A stretch of DNA of 35,950 nucleotides, taken from Clostridia bacterium. GTDB taxonomy: Bacteria; Bacillota; Clostridia; Peptostreptococcales; Acidaminobacteraceae. This document shows, piece after piece, positions 1-8,003 of the stretch (positions are counted from its first letter, which is position 1; each line of letters begins with the position of its first letter). Below the pieces are notes generated by a model, which worked only from the letters and a program-made list of their open reading frames with translations, was not told where the DNA came from and did no database searches. The position numbers and the translations under genes were made by a program. The stretch covers positions 1-35,950 of the forward strand of contig JAFGVN010000092.1 of NCBI GenBank assembly GCA_016937975.1. Direction: 5' to 3'.

Positions 1-76
1 AAGACTAAAAAATCTCGTCTAAACCCATCCAAGGTTCATTTTTTTTGTGCTCGTATTTTTCATTCTTTTCTAACTT

Positions 77-105
77 ATTATAACAAATTCTATGGAAAAT
101 ATAAA
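77..105 (-). promoter_or_regulatory. Putative leftward extended -10 promoter at window edge
   Basis: On the minus strand a TATAAT (77-82) is preceded by TGT (extended -10), and a weak -35 TTTATA lies 17 bp upstream (100-105). The start would be near 70, just past the trkA terminator. Only tiny open frames follow before the window ends, so the gene or RNA it drives lies to the left or in this leader. Confidence 0.4.
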
Positions 106-122
106 AGGATACTGAGTATCCT
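98..122 (-). terminator. Intrinsic terminator of trkH-trkA
   Basis: A 7-bp stem AGGATAC/GTATCCT (106-112 with 116-122) with a 3-nt loop lies just after the trkA stop codon and is followed on the minus strand by a T-rich run (TTTATATTTT). Confidence 0.7.
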
Positions 123-127
123 TATGT

Positions 128-796
128 TTATTTTGAAAGAACTTTATATGCTTTTGTAATGCTGTCTCTAGAACCAACCAGAAAGACTTGATGCCCAGCT
201 TCTATTAAGGTATTACCCCTTGGTACGATAAAGATATCCTTAGTAGAATCAAACAGTCCTGCAATAATACAGTCCTGTGGAAACTTATCGTTTTCAGCGA
301 CAGTCTTAATGGACTTATTAATCATTGAAGATTCATGAGGAATCCTAACAATGGACACTTCTGCCTTGCCATCGCTTAAACTCGTCACACGTCGTATCTC
401 AGGATTTTGAATATCTAAAATAAACTTTTGTGTTAACATATCTACTGCAGAACCTATATTGGTAGCACCAGCTATTTCATATGCAGCTTTGTACTCTGGA
501 TCTCTCATACGAACGAATATATTTTTTATACCAAAGTTTTTACAAAGCAGTGAGAAAACAAGATTTTTTACATCATAACGCATAACTCCTAAAGCATAAT
601 CAATTTTTTCAATACCAGCTTCTCTTATAGTACTGATATTAGTTGCATCACCTTGTATTGCAATTGCTCCGTATTTGGAGTATATTTTTTCACATAGGGC
701 TTGCTCTTGTTCAATGACGATTACATTATGATCCTTTGAAAGCGCTTGAGTGATTTTTTGACCAACAATTCCACCACCTGCTATTAATATATTCAT
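128..796 (-). CDS. trkA: TrkA/KtrA-family potassium uptake regulatory subunit
   Basis: Cytosolic nucleotide-gating subunit of a Trk/Ktr potassium uptake system; it forms a ring on the membrane subunit and gates it in response to bound nucleotide. The 222-residue protein starts with a Rossmann RCK-N domain (glycine motif GGGIVG at residues 7-12). A TrkA-C type domain fills roughly the last 80 residues (from about EVSIVRIP). The length matches single-unit KtrA/KtrC types rather than the double-length E. coli TrkA. An AAAGGATATC Shine-Dalgarno sits before the ATG, 13 nt after the trkH stop, so the two genes are one transcript. The choice between the names trkA and ktrA cannot be settled from sequence alone. 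Confidence 0.88.
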   Translation of the reverse strand: MNILIAGGGIVGQKITQALSKDHNVIVIEQEQALCEKIYSKYGAIAIQGDATNISTIREAGIEKIDYALGVMRYDVKNLVFSLLCKNFGIKNIFVRMRDPEYKAAYEIAGATNIGSAVDMLTQKFILDIQNPEIRRVTSLSDGKAEVSIVRIPHESSMINKSIKTVAENDKFPQDCIIAGLFDSTKDIFIVPRGNTLIEAGHQVFLVGSRDSITKAYKVLSK

Positions 797-809
797 AAAG
801 ATATCCTTT

Positions 810-2300
810 CTATTCTTTCCATGCTTTATAACTGAACAATACTACAATTGGCAATATTTCTAATCTTCCTGCCAACATACCAAATATATACGTTAGCTTA
901 ATAATAGGTGACAATGAAGACATTTTGGAAACAGAAAAATAAAACGGACCAATGTTTCCCATGGCTGATGCCATACCTGAAATAGATTGAAAGGCATCTA
1001 AATCTGAAAAAAGTGCGGTTATACCAGCTCCGACAAATATAATGACAAGCCATCCAAAGAATAAACCAGCTACACGATATATTTCTTGATAGGATACAGT
1101 TGTTTCAGAAATGACAACAGGTGAAACAGCCTTTGAAGGCATATATAATTTTTTTATTTCTCTTTTGAAAAGTTGCATTAAGATGGATATTCTCATGATT
1201 TTAATACCACCAGATGTTGAACCAACAGAACCACCTATGACCATAAGAATCAAGAATAGTTGCTTTGAAAAGGCTGGGAAAAAATCACTGCCAATATCTT
1301 CAGTGCCAAAGCCTGTTGTTGTAATAACGGAAATAACTTGGAAGAGTGTTTTCCGAAAGACTTCTTCAAATTGTTTAAAAAAATTAATGTTGATTAAGAA
1401 TATACTGAATAAAATTAGACCAGTAAAAACTAAAATTATTTTAAAATAGTTTCTCGTTTCCATGTCTGTGTATAGATATTTTGGTGTATCAAAAATAACT
1501 TTATAATGGATTAGAAAATTCATCCCACCAAAAAGCATAAACAGGGCAATGACATATTCTATCTGTTTATAGTGACTGTACCCTGCCTGATAAAAATAAG
1601 AAATACTAGCATCATATCTTGAAAATCCTCCTGTAGATAATGATGTCATACTATGTGTTAATGCATCAAATATGGAAAGACCAAGTAGTTTGAGTAGAAT
1701 CATTTCAAGCAAGGTTAATCCAGTATATATGGCCCACAAAATCTTAACAGTTTGAAAGACATTTGGAACAGGTCGTGTTGAATTAATCTTATGACCTTCT
1801 GCTGAAAATAATTGCCATATATCACTTTCGCCTGAAAAGGTTACAAACAAGAAGAAGGTTAAAATGCCTAGACCACCTACCCATTGAATTAATGATCTCC
1901 AGAAAATAATAGAAAGAGGCATAAAATCTAGACCTTCAAATACAGTAATGCCTGTTGTGGTAAAGCCGCTTACCGCTTCAAAAAAGGCATCAATGAAGGA
2001 TTTCTTCAATGCAAAGTTGAAAGGCAAAGCACCTATAATACTAATTAAAATCCAAGCAATTGCACAAATGATCATACTTAAACTAAGTGATATTTCCACT
2101 TTTTCATTTTTGGTTCCTAAAAATATGCCAATGCCAAGTACTAGTGAAATAAAAGAAGGCCATAGAAAACTAAAATATAAATCAGATGACTCCCCTTCTA
2201 AAAAACAAATGACTAGAGGGATTAAAAGAATGATACTTAAAATAATGAGAAGTGAACTTTGAATTTTGAAAACACCTTTTATTTTATTGAATAGATACAT
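810..2300 (-). CDS. trkH: TrkH/KtrB-family potassium uptake membrane subunit
   Basis: Ion-conducting subunit of the Trk/Ktr system, working with the TrkA protein encoded next downstream. The 496-residue protein is strongly hydrophobic throughout. It shows the four pore-loop signatures of the superfamily in order: SGFTTTGI near residue 111, SLSTGGF near 221, TTTGFG near 327 and ASAMGNIGP near 443. Each has the selectivity-filter glycine. Length fits TrkH-type proteins (about 480-500 residues). The start ATG follows AGGAGGC at 5-nt spacing. A perfect 12-bp inverted repeat (2269-2280 and 2332-2343) brackets the Shine-Dalgarno and start codon, which may affect translation. Confidence 0.92.
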   Translation of the reverse strand: MYLFNKIKGVFKIQSSLLIILSIILLIPLVICFLEGESSDLYFSFLWPSFISLVLGIGIFLGTKNEKVEISLSLSMIICAIAWILISIIGALPFNFALKKSFIDAFFEAVSGFTTTGITVFEGLDFMPLSIIFWRSLIQWVGGLGILTFFLFVTFSGESDIWQLFSAEGHKINSTRPVPNVFQTVKILWAIYTGLTLLEMILLKLLGLSIFDALTHSMTSLSTGGFSRYDASISYFYQAGYSHYKQIEYVIALFMLFGGMNFLIHYKVIFDTPKYLYTDMETRNYFKIILVFTGLILFSIFLININFFKQFEEVFRKTLFQVISVITTTGFGTEDIGSDFFPAFSKQLFLILMVIGGSVGSTSGGIKIMRISILMQLFKREIKKLYMPSKAVSPVVISETTVSYQEIYRVAGLFFGWLVIIFVGAGITALFSDLDAFQSISGMASAMGNIGPFYFSVSKMSSLSPIIKLTYIFGMLAGRLEILPIVVLFSYKAWKE

Positions 2301-2343
2301 ATAGCCTCCTATAATGTATTTCTACCCAATGAAAAGGTGTTTT
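2269..2343 (-). promoter_or_regulatory. Inverted repeat enclosing the trkH ribosome-binding site
   Basis: AAAACACCTTTT lies directly after the cca stop codon in mRNA sense (2332-2343). Its exact complement AAAAGGTGTTTT lies inside trkH around codons 7-11 (2269-2280). The 51-nt loop contains the Shine-Dalgarno and ATG. It could be an mRNA structure or a protein-binding palindrome; which one is inference. Confidence 0.45.
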
Positions 2344-2349
2344 AGTCAT

Positions 2350-3657
2350 TCAACTATTTATTTTTAAAGCTTGTTCAATTAAGGCTTCCTTATGGTTTTG
2401 ATCAGGATGTTCATCTAACCATTCAAGAAGTTCTTTCTTAATGATACCAATTTTTTTACCATAATAACCTAAAGTCATTAGATCATGTCCAGAGATATTA
2501 AGATCATTAACCGTTAAAGGTGGCACTTCATTTAAAATGACATGTACCCTTTTATCTAGTTTGATCATTTCCTCAATAGTCTCTTGATTTTGGCATCCAA
2601 GAATATCAGCTTTTCTTAAATCTGACCATAGTTGATAGTATTCAGGTTTAATTTTTCTAATAAATTTTCGTATCGAATTTTCTTTGTGATCTAATTGAAT
2701 CATATGAAAATGGATTAAATGAAGAACGGTTTCAATAATCTTATTCGAATACTTTAATCGTGTTAATATATGTTCTGACAACTCCATACTTCGCCTGTGA
2801 TGACCATAGAAATGGCCTTCATTATCAACCAGTGAAAAAGTGTCTGGTTTACCGATATCATGGAGTAAAGCTGCTAATCTTACCTCTAGAATTTTTGGGG
2901 TATGATCCAAGACTTCCATTGTGTGATAAAAGACATCCAAATGATGATATTTCGAGTGTTGATCAAAATCATATGTCTTTTCAATTCCTTCTATTATATA
3001 AGATAAGAGATTTAGTTCTTTTAAGTGTAGAATTCCTTTAGATGGGTTATCAGATAATAAGATTCTATTCAATTCAGTTTGAATTCGTTCGAAGGAAATC
3101 AACTTATTCATAGGCATCTCTTTTATGGTTTTATCGATTATTTCATTTCGATTGAAATTGAGTTCCTGTGTTAAGCGAACATATCGATAAACACGAAGAT
3201 AATCTTCTGTAAAACGGTCCTCTGGATGACCAACTGTATAAAGCATACGCTTTTCAATGGATTCTTTTCCTTTGTAAAAATCTTTTATTTCTTCTGAAGG
3301 TGTCATTACCATCGCATTTATGGTAAAGTCACGTCTCATCAAATCATCTTCAAGATTTTTGCTGTAAATGACTGCATCAGGATGTCGACCATTTGAATAA
3401 GTGGACTCCTTTCTATAAGTTGTTACTTCAAAGGATTCGCCATTTAGGACAACAACTATTGTACCAAAAGCTTTACCAACATCATAAGTAGATTTAAAAA
3501 GCGATTGGATTACATCTGGTGTTGCTGATGTGGTAATATCCCAATCTTTAATTGGATGCTTTAGCATATAATTACGTACAGCACCACCTACAATATAAGC
3601 TTCATATCCTGAATTTTCAAGTGTAGATAAGATTTCGAGTACATTCTTTGGTAGCAT
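2350..3657 (-). CDS. cca: CCA tRNA nucleotidyltransferase with HD domain
   Basis: Adds or repairs the 3'-terminal CCA of tRNAs using CTP and ATP. The 435-residue class II enzyme shows the nucleotidyltransferase core: GGAVRN at residues 24-29, catalytic DWD at 38-40 and RRDFTINAM at 108-116. An HD-type domain follows, with LLHDIGK at 264-270. The usual GGxVRD motif ends in N rather than D here; the catalytic aspartates are intact. The ATG follows GGAG closely. A terminator hairpin for the upstream gene ends only about 15 nt before the start, so expression depends on readthrough or on an internal promoter. The following trkH starts 49 nt after the stop. Confidence 0.93.
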   Translation of the reverse strand: MLPKNVLEILSTLENSGYEAYIVGGAVRNYMLKHPIKDWDITTSATPDVIQSLFKSTYDVGKAFGTIVVVLNGESFEVTTYRKESTYSNGRHPDAVIYSKNLEDDLMRRDFTINAMVMTPSEEIKDFYKGKESIEKRMLYTVGHPEDRFTEDYLRVYRYVRLTQELNFNRNEIIDKTIKEMPMNKLISFERIQTELNRILLSDNPSKGILHLKELNLLSYIIEGIEKTYDFDQHSKYHHLDVFYHTMEVLDHTPKILEVRLAALLHDIGKPDTFSLVDNEGHFYGHHRRSMELSEHILTRLKYSNKIIETVLHLIHFHMIQLDHKENSIRKFIRKIKPEYYQLWSDLRKADILGCQNQETIEEMIKLDKRVHVILNEVPPLTVNDLNISGHDLMTLGYYGKKIGIIKKELLEWLDEHPDQNHKEALIEQALKINS

Positions 3658-3671
3658 GGTTTCTCCTATTC

Positions 3672-3696
3672 AAAAAAAATGGTAGTTGCCTACCAT
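3672..3696 (-). terminator. Intrinsic terminator between mmcQ-like gene and cca
   Basis: Stem ATGGTAG/CTACCAT (3679-3685 with 3690-3696), 4-nt loop, followed on the minus strand by eight T residues. It overlaps the stop codon of the upstream gene and ends about 15 nt before the cca start. Confidence 0.8.
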
Positions 3697-4040
3697 TCCA
3701 AATCTAATAATTCATTTTTTTCTTCTTCTGGTAGTGCATTAAATAGACTTTCATAAGACAAATCCAACAACTCATACAAATCGCCAATAGGCATGCTTTC
3801 ATTCAGTTCGATTTGACAAGTTAAGTTAGAAGCATTTTCGTTAATGGCTTCTATACGAAACTTTTCTTTTAAGTGCTCTAAGGCCTGACGTTCTAGTTTT
3901 AATTCTAGGGATAAATGAGTTCCCTTATGCAACTTGCCAAGTTCATGGGATGCCACATTTAATTTCAATATATCCTGTTCTTCACTGTCGTAGGCGCCAG
4001 GCTTATCCAAAAAGTATTTAATAATTTTTCTTTTAAGCAT
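3690..4040 (-). CDS. MmcQ/YjbR-like small protein
   Basis: Small (116-residue) protein resembling the MmcQ/YjbR family, a CyaY-like fold of uncertain function described as DNA-binding in some members. Supporting features are the N-terminal FLDKPGA, a central beta-strand stretch LSLELKL followed by a helix, and the C-terminal DLYELLDLSYESL followed by LPEEEKNEL. This layout closely parallels what I recall of E. coli YjbR (KPGA..., ...DASYQ...LPEEKRK). The start was set to the ATG at 4040, 5 nt after AGAGGTGG; the in-frame GTG at 4049 lies inside that Shine-Dalgarno. It has its own extended -10 promoter and its own terminator, so it can be a single-gene transcript. The family call rests on pattern matching by eye. 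Confidence 0.65.
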   Translation of the reverse strand: MLKRKIIKYFLDKPGAYDSEEQDILKLNVASHELGKLHKGTHLSLELKLERQALEHLKEKFRIEAINENASNLTCQIELNESMPIGDLYELLDLSYESLFNALPEEEKNELLDLEW

Positions 4041-4060
4041 AACAACCACCTCTTACAGTC

Positions 4061-4089
4061 ATTATAGCACTTTTAAAATGACTAATAAA
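4061..4089 (-). promoter_or_regulatory. Extended -10 promoter of mmcQ-like gene
   Basis: TGCTATAAT on the minus strand (TATAAT at 4061-4066), weak -35 TTTATT at 4084-4089 with 17-bp spacing. It lies in the 66-bp gap after the purB stop. No purB terminator is visible in this gap. Confidence 0.5.
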
Positions 4090-4106
4090 GGTGGTTATGA
4101 TAGTTT

Positions 4107-5537
4107 TTAAACTTTTAACGATGCTTCATGTCCAAGCACATCACTATATTTTGAAACTATTGGTTTAACAATCTCTTCATTGAATTCCAGAACTTGTTCA
4201 GCTGAACGACCTATGAATAATTTAGGATCTGTTAATTGATCCACATCCTTTTGTGTTAATCCAAATAGAGGATCTTTTACAATACGACTTAATAAATCGT
4301 TTGATTGACCATGGATTTTAACTTGCTCAGCTGCTGCCATTGAATGTACACGAATCGCTTCATGCAATTCTTGACGATCGCCGCCTTTTTTTACAGATTC
4401 CATAATAATATTTTCAGTAGCCATAAATGGAAGTTCTTCCATAACATGCTTGTAGATTACTTTAGGATACACTACAAATCCTGAAACGATGTTGTTCATA
4501 ATATCTAAAATTGAATCTGCAACTAAGAATGCTTCTGGAATAGAGATTCTTCTGTTAGCTGAGTCATCTAATGTTCTTTCAAACCATTGAGTAGAAACAG
4601 TCATAGCAGTGTTCATATTACTTGCCATTAAATAACGTGCTAATGAAGCAATTCTTTCTGAACGCATTGGATTTCTTTTATAAGCCATTGCAGATGAACC
4701 AATTTGTTTCTTTTCAAATGGCTCTTCAACTTCCTTAAGATGTTGAAGAAGTCTTAAATCGTTTGTGATTTTGTGTAAACTTTGACCGATGCCACTTAAT
4801 GCATTTAAAACTCTTGAATCTAACTTTCGGGAATAAGTTTGTCCGGTTACTGGAAAAGTCTTTTCAAAATCAAGTTTTTGAGCAATTAGTTTATCTAGTG
4901 CTTTAACTTTTTCATGATCATTATCAAATAGATTTAAGTAGCTTGCCTGAGTACCAGTTGTACCTTTCGCACCTCTTAACATTAATGTTTCAATTGTATA
5001 TTCAATGTCATAATAATCTTGTACTAAATCCATGTTCCAAAGTGTAGCTCTTTTACCTACAGTGGTTAGCTGTGCTGGTTGGAAGTGCGTGAACCCAAGT
5101 GTTGGCAAATCTTTACTTTCTTCAGCAAATTGAGATAATTTATGAATAACATTGATTAATTTGTTTCTTACTAAAATCAATGCTTCTCTAAAAAGAATAA
5201 CGTCCGTATTACCACCAACAAAGGCACTTGTAGCCCCTAAATGAATAATAGGCATAGCTTTAGGACACTGCTCGCCAAAAGCATGAACATGGCTCATTAC
5301 ATCATGTCTGGTTTCTTTTTCAATTGCTCTTGCACGATCATAGTTAATATTTTTTTCAAAAGCCTTCATTTCATCAATTTGCTCTTGGGTAATGGGTAAA
5401 CCTAATTCCTTTTGAGCCTCAGCTAAAGTGATCCATAATTTTCTCCAAGTCTGGAATTTACGGTCTGGTGAGAATATTGAAAGCATCTCTTCACTTGCAT
5501 AACGTTGAATCAATGGATTTTGATAGATATTTGACAT
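4107..5537 (-). CDS. purB: Adenylosuccinate lyase
   Basis: Cleaves adenylosuccinate to AMP and SAICAR to AICAR in purine synthesis, releasing fumarate; a cytosolic homotetramer in the fumarase/aspartase superfamily. The 476-residue protein carries the superfamily signature SSAMAYKRNPMRSE near residues 280-295. It also has the conserved HVHAFGE and GATSAFVGGN segments near residues 84-112. The length fits the longer purB class (about 475 residues) rather than the 430-residue Bacillus form. The ATG follows AAGGAGG. It stands alone, away from other pur genes, behind its own promoter. No purine riboswitch was seen in its short leader. Confidence 0.95.
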   Translation of the reverse strand: MSNIYQNPLIQRYASEEMLSIFSPDRKFQTWRKLWITLAEAQKELGLPITQEQIDEMKAFEKNINYDRARAIEKETRHDVMSHVHAFGEQCPKAMPIIHLGATSAFVGGNTDVILFREALILVRNKLINVIHKLSQFAEESKDLPTLGFTHFQPAQLTTVGKRATLWNMDLVQDYYDIEYTIETLMLRGAKGTTGTQASYLNLFDNDHEKVKALDKLIAQKLDFEKTFPVTGQTYSRKLDSRVLNALSGIGQSLHKITNDLRLLQHLKEVEEPFEKKQIGSSAMAYKRNPMRSERIASLARYLMASNMNTAMTVSTQWFERTLDDSANRRISIPEAFLVADSILDIMNNIVSGFVVYPKVIYKHVMEELPFMATENIIMESVKKGGDRQELHEAIRVHSMAAAEQVKIHGQSNDLLSRIVKDPLFGLTQKDVDQLTDPKLFIGRSAEQVLEFNEEIVKPIVSKYSDVLGHEASLKV

Positions 5538-5600
5538 TTTTCCTCCTTAAAACTGTATGATTTTTAATAAAAATAAAAAAACATTCGGATTACAGTTTAT

Positions 5601-5628
5601 ATTATAACAGAATTCTATAAAATGTACA
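5601..5628 (-). promoter_or_regulatory. Promoter of purB
   Basis: TATAAT on the minus strand at 5601-5606 with a -35-like TGTACA at 5623-5628, 16-bp spacing. The leader is about 55 nt and shows no riboswitch-like structure. Confidence 0.5.
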
Positions 5629-5629
5629 G

Positions 5630-5653
5630 AAAAAAAGCCTACTTTTGTAGGCT
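5630..5653 (-). terminator. Intrinsic terminator of spoVS
   Basis: Stem AGCCTAC/GTAGGCT (5636-5642 with 5647-5653), 4-nt loop, then seven T residues on the minus strand. It overlaps the spoVS stop codon. Confidence 0.85.
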
Positions 5654-5912
5654 ACATTTGCTTAACAATTAATTTAATTGCAGTTCTTTCTTCTCCACCA
5701 ATATTTATATCTGTAAATGCTGGAATACATACAATATCAATCCCAGAAGGTGATAAAAATCCTCTTGCTATAGCAATTGCTTTAATCGATTGGTTGATTG
5801 CACCAGCACCAACTGCTTGTATTTCTGCTATTTTAGATTCTCGTATGACACCAGCTAAAGCACCTGCTACTGAGTTAGGGCTAGATTTTGAAGAAACTTT
5901 TAATACATCCAT
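5652..5912 (-). CDS. spoVS: Stage V sporulation protein S
   Basis: Small, highly conserved Alba-like protein needed for late sporulation steps (coat assembly, completion of sporulation) in Bacillus. The 86-residue sequence beginning MDVLKVSSKS with KSSPNSVAGALAG and VGAGAINQSIKAIAIARG is a textbook SpoVS. A longer open frame extends upstream to 6080. The start at 5912 is fixed by TAAGGAGG seven nt before the ATG and by the family length. It lies after rny, but separated from it by a terminator, so it needs its own promoter. I could not identify a convincing sigma-A or sigma-H site in the 100-bp gap. In B. subtilis ymdB sits between rny and spoVS; here it is absent. Confidence 0.96.
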   Translation of the reverse strand: MDVLKVSSKSSPNSVAGALAGVIRESKIAEIQAVGAGAINQSIKAIAIARGFLSPSGIDIVCIPAFTDINIGGEERTAIKLIVKQM

Positions 5913-6015
5913 TGAATGCCTCCTTACTAAAAATAATACTGCTTCTAATAGTTTATAGAATTTGCTTAACTTATACCCTTTAAAAACTTCTTCAAACACT
6001 GGTTGTTTAATCAAC

Positions 6016-6042
6016 AAAAAAAGCTTAGGTTTCCCTAAGCTT
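6016..6042 (-). terminator. Intrinsic terminator of rny
   Basis: Perfect 9-bp stem AAGCTTAGG/CCTAAGCTT (6021-6029 with 6034-6042), 4-nt loop, followed on the minus strand by a T run. It lies 7 nt after the rny stop codon. Confidence 0.88.
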
Positions 6043-6048
6043 AATTGA

Positions 6049-7584
6049 CTATTTTGCATAATTGACATGTCTAGTTTCACGAATCATATGAATTTTGATA
6101 TGACCTGGATAATCTAATTCTTCTTCAACTTGTTTCTTAATGTCTTTAGCTAGAAGAACCATATCATCATCATTGATTTTTTCAGGAACTACCATAATTC
6201 TGATTTCTCTACCAGCTTGAATAGCATATGAGTAATCAACGCCTTCTTTAGTATTGGCAATTTTCTCAAGTGACTCAAGACGATTCACATAATTTTCTAA
6301 TGTTTCTCTTCTCGCGCCAGGTCTTGCAGCTGAAATAGCATCTGCTGCTGTAACTAATACAGCTTCTATACTTTCAGATTCAAAATCACCATGATGTGTA
6401 CTCATTGCATGAATAACATGTTTGGATTCCTTGTATTTTTTTAACAAGTTCATACCAATTTCAATGTGAGTACCTTCAATTTCATGGTCAACGGCTTTAC
6501 CGATGTCATGAAGTAAACCAGCTCTTTTCGCTAATCTAACATCTGCACCGATTTCAGCAGCCATAATGCCTGCCAATATTGCAACTTCCTGTGAATGTTT
6601 CAATACGTTTTGACCATAACTTGTTCTGAACTTCAATCGACCAACTAATTTTACTAATTCTGGATGTAAGTTATGGATACCTACATCAAATGTAGCATTT
6701 TCACCTTCTTGTTTAATTTGTGCATCAATTTCTTTCTTCGCCTTAGCAACCATTTCTTCAATTCTTGCAGGGTGAATTCTTCCATCAATGATTAATTTTT
6801 CAAGAGCAACACGTGCTACTTCTCTTCTGATTGGATCAAATGATGATAGAATTACAGCTTCTGGTGTATCATCGATAATCAAATCTACACCTGTTAATGT
6901 TTCTAAGGCTCTAATATTTCGACCTTCACGACCGATAATACGTCCTTTCATCTCATCATTTGGTAAGTTAACTACAGAAACTGTTGTTTCAGCAACGTGG
7001 TCAGCTGCACATTTTTGAATTGCAAATGCAACGATATCTTTTGCTTTTTTCTCAGCTTCTTCTTTAGCTTTACCTTCAATTTCTTTCATTAATAAGATTG
7101 CTTCATGCTTTACATCTTTTTCTACTTCACTAAGTAAATGGGACTTTGCATCATCTTTTGTTAATCCAGAAATTCTTTCAAGTTCTGCTAATTGTATTTC
7201 ATGAAGTCTGTCAATTTCTTCTTTTTTCTCTGCAGTTTCTTTAATTTTCTTTTGTATTGTTTCTTCTTTTTTTTCTACAGAAGCGATTTTTTTATCTAAA
7301 CTTTCTTCTCTTTGAATTTGACGTCTCTCTTGTCTAGAAAGTTCACTTCTTCTGTCCTTTACCTCTTTTTCAAGCTCAGCTCTACTTTTATGGATATCGT
7401 CCTTAGCTTCTAAAATCATTTCTTTTTTTGCAGCTTCAGCTCTTAGTCTCGCTTGCTTCACAATTTCTTGCGCTTTCTCTTCAGCACTACCAATTTGCTT
7501 CTCAGCTACTTTTTTTCTGATCATATAGCCAGCACCTGTACCAATAAGTGCTGTAGCTACAGCAGGTAAGGCGTAAAATAACAT
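6049..7584 (-). CDS. rny: Ribonuclease Y
   Basis: Membrane-anchored endoribonuclease that starts bulk mRNA decay in Bacillota and associates with other decay enzymes. Order of parts: an N-terminal membrane helix ([19 protein letters not shown]), a long charged coiled coil over roughly residues 30-200, and a KH domain with [13 protein letters not shown]. An HD domain follows with [11 protein letters not shown] and [12 protein letters not shown]. The start is uncertain. The ATG at 7584 is the first standard start that keeps the membrane helix but has no Shine-Dalgarno at proper distance. A strong GGAGGTG at 7603-7609 is ideally placed for an ATT codon at 7596, while a TTG at 7611 overlaps that signal. 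The last 10 or so residues hardly affect function. Two promoters lie upstream. Confidence 0.94.
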   Translation of the reverse strand: MLFYALPAVATALIGTGAGYMIRKKVAEKQIGSAEEKAQEIVKQARLRAEAAKKEMILEAKDDIHKSRAELEKEVKDRRSELSRQERRQIQREESLDKKIASVEKKEETIQKKIKETAEKKEEIDRLHEIQLAELERISGLTKDDAKSHLLSEVEKDVKHEAILLMKEIEGKAKEEAEKKAKDIVAFAIQKCAADHVAETTVSVVNLPNDEMKGRIIGREGRNIRALETLTGVDLIIDDTPEAVILSSFDPIRREVARVALEKLIIDGRIHPARIEEMVAKAKKEIDAQIKQEGENATFDVGIHNLHPELVKLVGRLKFRTSYGQNVLKHSQEVAILAGIMAAEIGADVRLAKRAGLLHDIGKAVDHEIEGTHIEIGMNLLKKYKESKHVIHAMSTHHGDFESESIEAVLVTAADAISAARPGARRETLENYVNRLESLEKIANTKEGVDYSYAIQAGREIRIMVVPEKINDDDMVLLAKDIKKQVEEELDYPGHIKIHMIRETRHVNYAK

Positions 7585-7732
7585 TTCATTACTAATTGTG
7601 TCCACCTCCAAAATCTATATTAAATTGTAATGGGATTCACCCCTATATATCACGGCTAAATGGCCAAAAAATTTTAAATGACTGAAATAATTGCCTGATT
7701 TTTCCTAAAAAGATATATAACAATTCTTTTAT

Positions 7733-7761
7733 ATTTTATCTCTTTTTATATCTAATGTCAA
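7733..7761 (-). promoter_or_regulatory. Proximal sigma-A promoter of rny
   Basis: On the minus strand TTGACA (7756-7761) and TAAAAT (7733-7738) are separated by exactly 17 bp: a perfect -35 and a 5/6 -10. The start is expected near 7726, about 130 nt before the gene. Confidence 0.75.
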
Positions 7762-7864
7762 GTTGTCAAAAATGTGACTATATAGGCCTATACTTGTAAT
7801 TCCAATGGATTTCGCGATTACGAATTTTGATAACATAAGAAATGTTTCATTTTAAGTACAGTTG

Positions 7865-7893
7865 ATGATATAAGTTGAAAAAAAATATGACAA
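7865..7893 (-). promoter_or_regulatory. Distal sigma-A promoter of rny
   Basis: On the minus strand TTGTCA (7888-7893) and TATCAT (7865-7870), 17-bp spacing, each 5/6 to consensus. It would give a leader of about 260 nt that passes through the proximal promoter. Confidence 0.65.
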
Positions 7894-7972
7894 ACTTTTA
7901 AAGTTTATAATAAAAGGAATAGAAGCCTAATCTTTAGACTACAATCATAAACTTTCAATTATGAGTAAATAT

Positions 7973-7999
7973 AAAAAAAAAAGCAGATATATATCTGCT
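7973..7999 (-). terminator. Intrinsic terminator of recA
   Basis: Palindromic stem AGCAGATA/TATCTGCT (7982-7989 with 7992-7999) followed on the minus strand by a run of nine or more T residues, starting 4 nt after the recA stop. Confidence 0.88.
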
Positions 8000-8003
8000 A
8001 AAT

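Larger units (their letters stand above)
7612..8003 (-). other. 392-bp intergenic region with tandem rny promoters
   Basis: No credible gene on either strand. Reading leftward it holds the recA terminator (7973-7999), a first promoter (7865-7893), a 12-bp palindrome TATAGGCCTATA (7781-7792) and a second promoter (7733-7761). A 130-nt leader follows, with short hairpin-forming pieces such as GGCCATTTAGCC near 7660 and GGGGTGAATCCC near 7637. The rest is AT-rich without recognised structure. Confidence 0.7.

Noticed and set aside
1-70. Short leftward open frame (14 codons, starting at the ATG at 63)
   Set aside because: It ends in a TAG within the leader and has no family resemblance; the sequence may be the leader of a gene beyond the window, which cannot be judged.
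4044-4097. Inverted repeat AACCACC/GGTGGTT that could hide the Shine-Dalgarno of the mmcQ-like gene in readthrough mRNA
   Set aside because: Only seven bp across a 40-nt loop, and the gene has its own promoter inside the loop; too weak to claim.
5538-5600. Purine riboswitch or PurR box upstream of purB
   Set aside because: The leader is only about 55 nt, with no aptamer-like structure and no recognisable PurBox pair.
5913-6080. N-terminal extension of spoVS to give a 142-residue protein
   Set aside because: It crosses the rny terminator and the rny stop codon, and the family is 86 residues with a strong Shine-Dalgarno at the shorter start.
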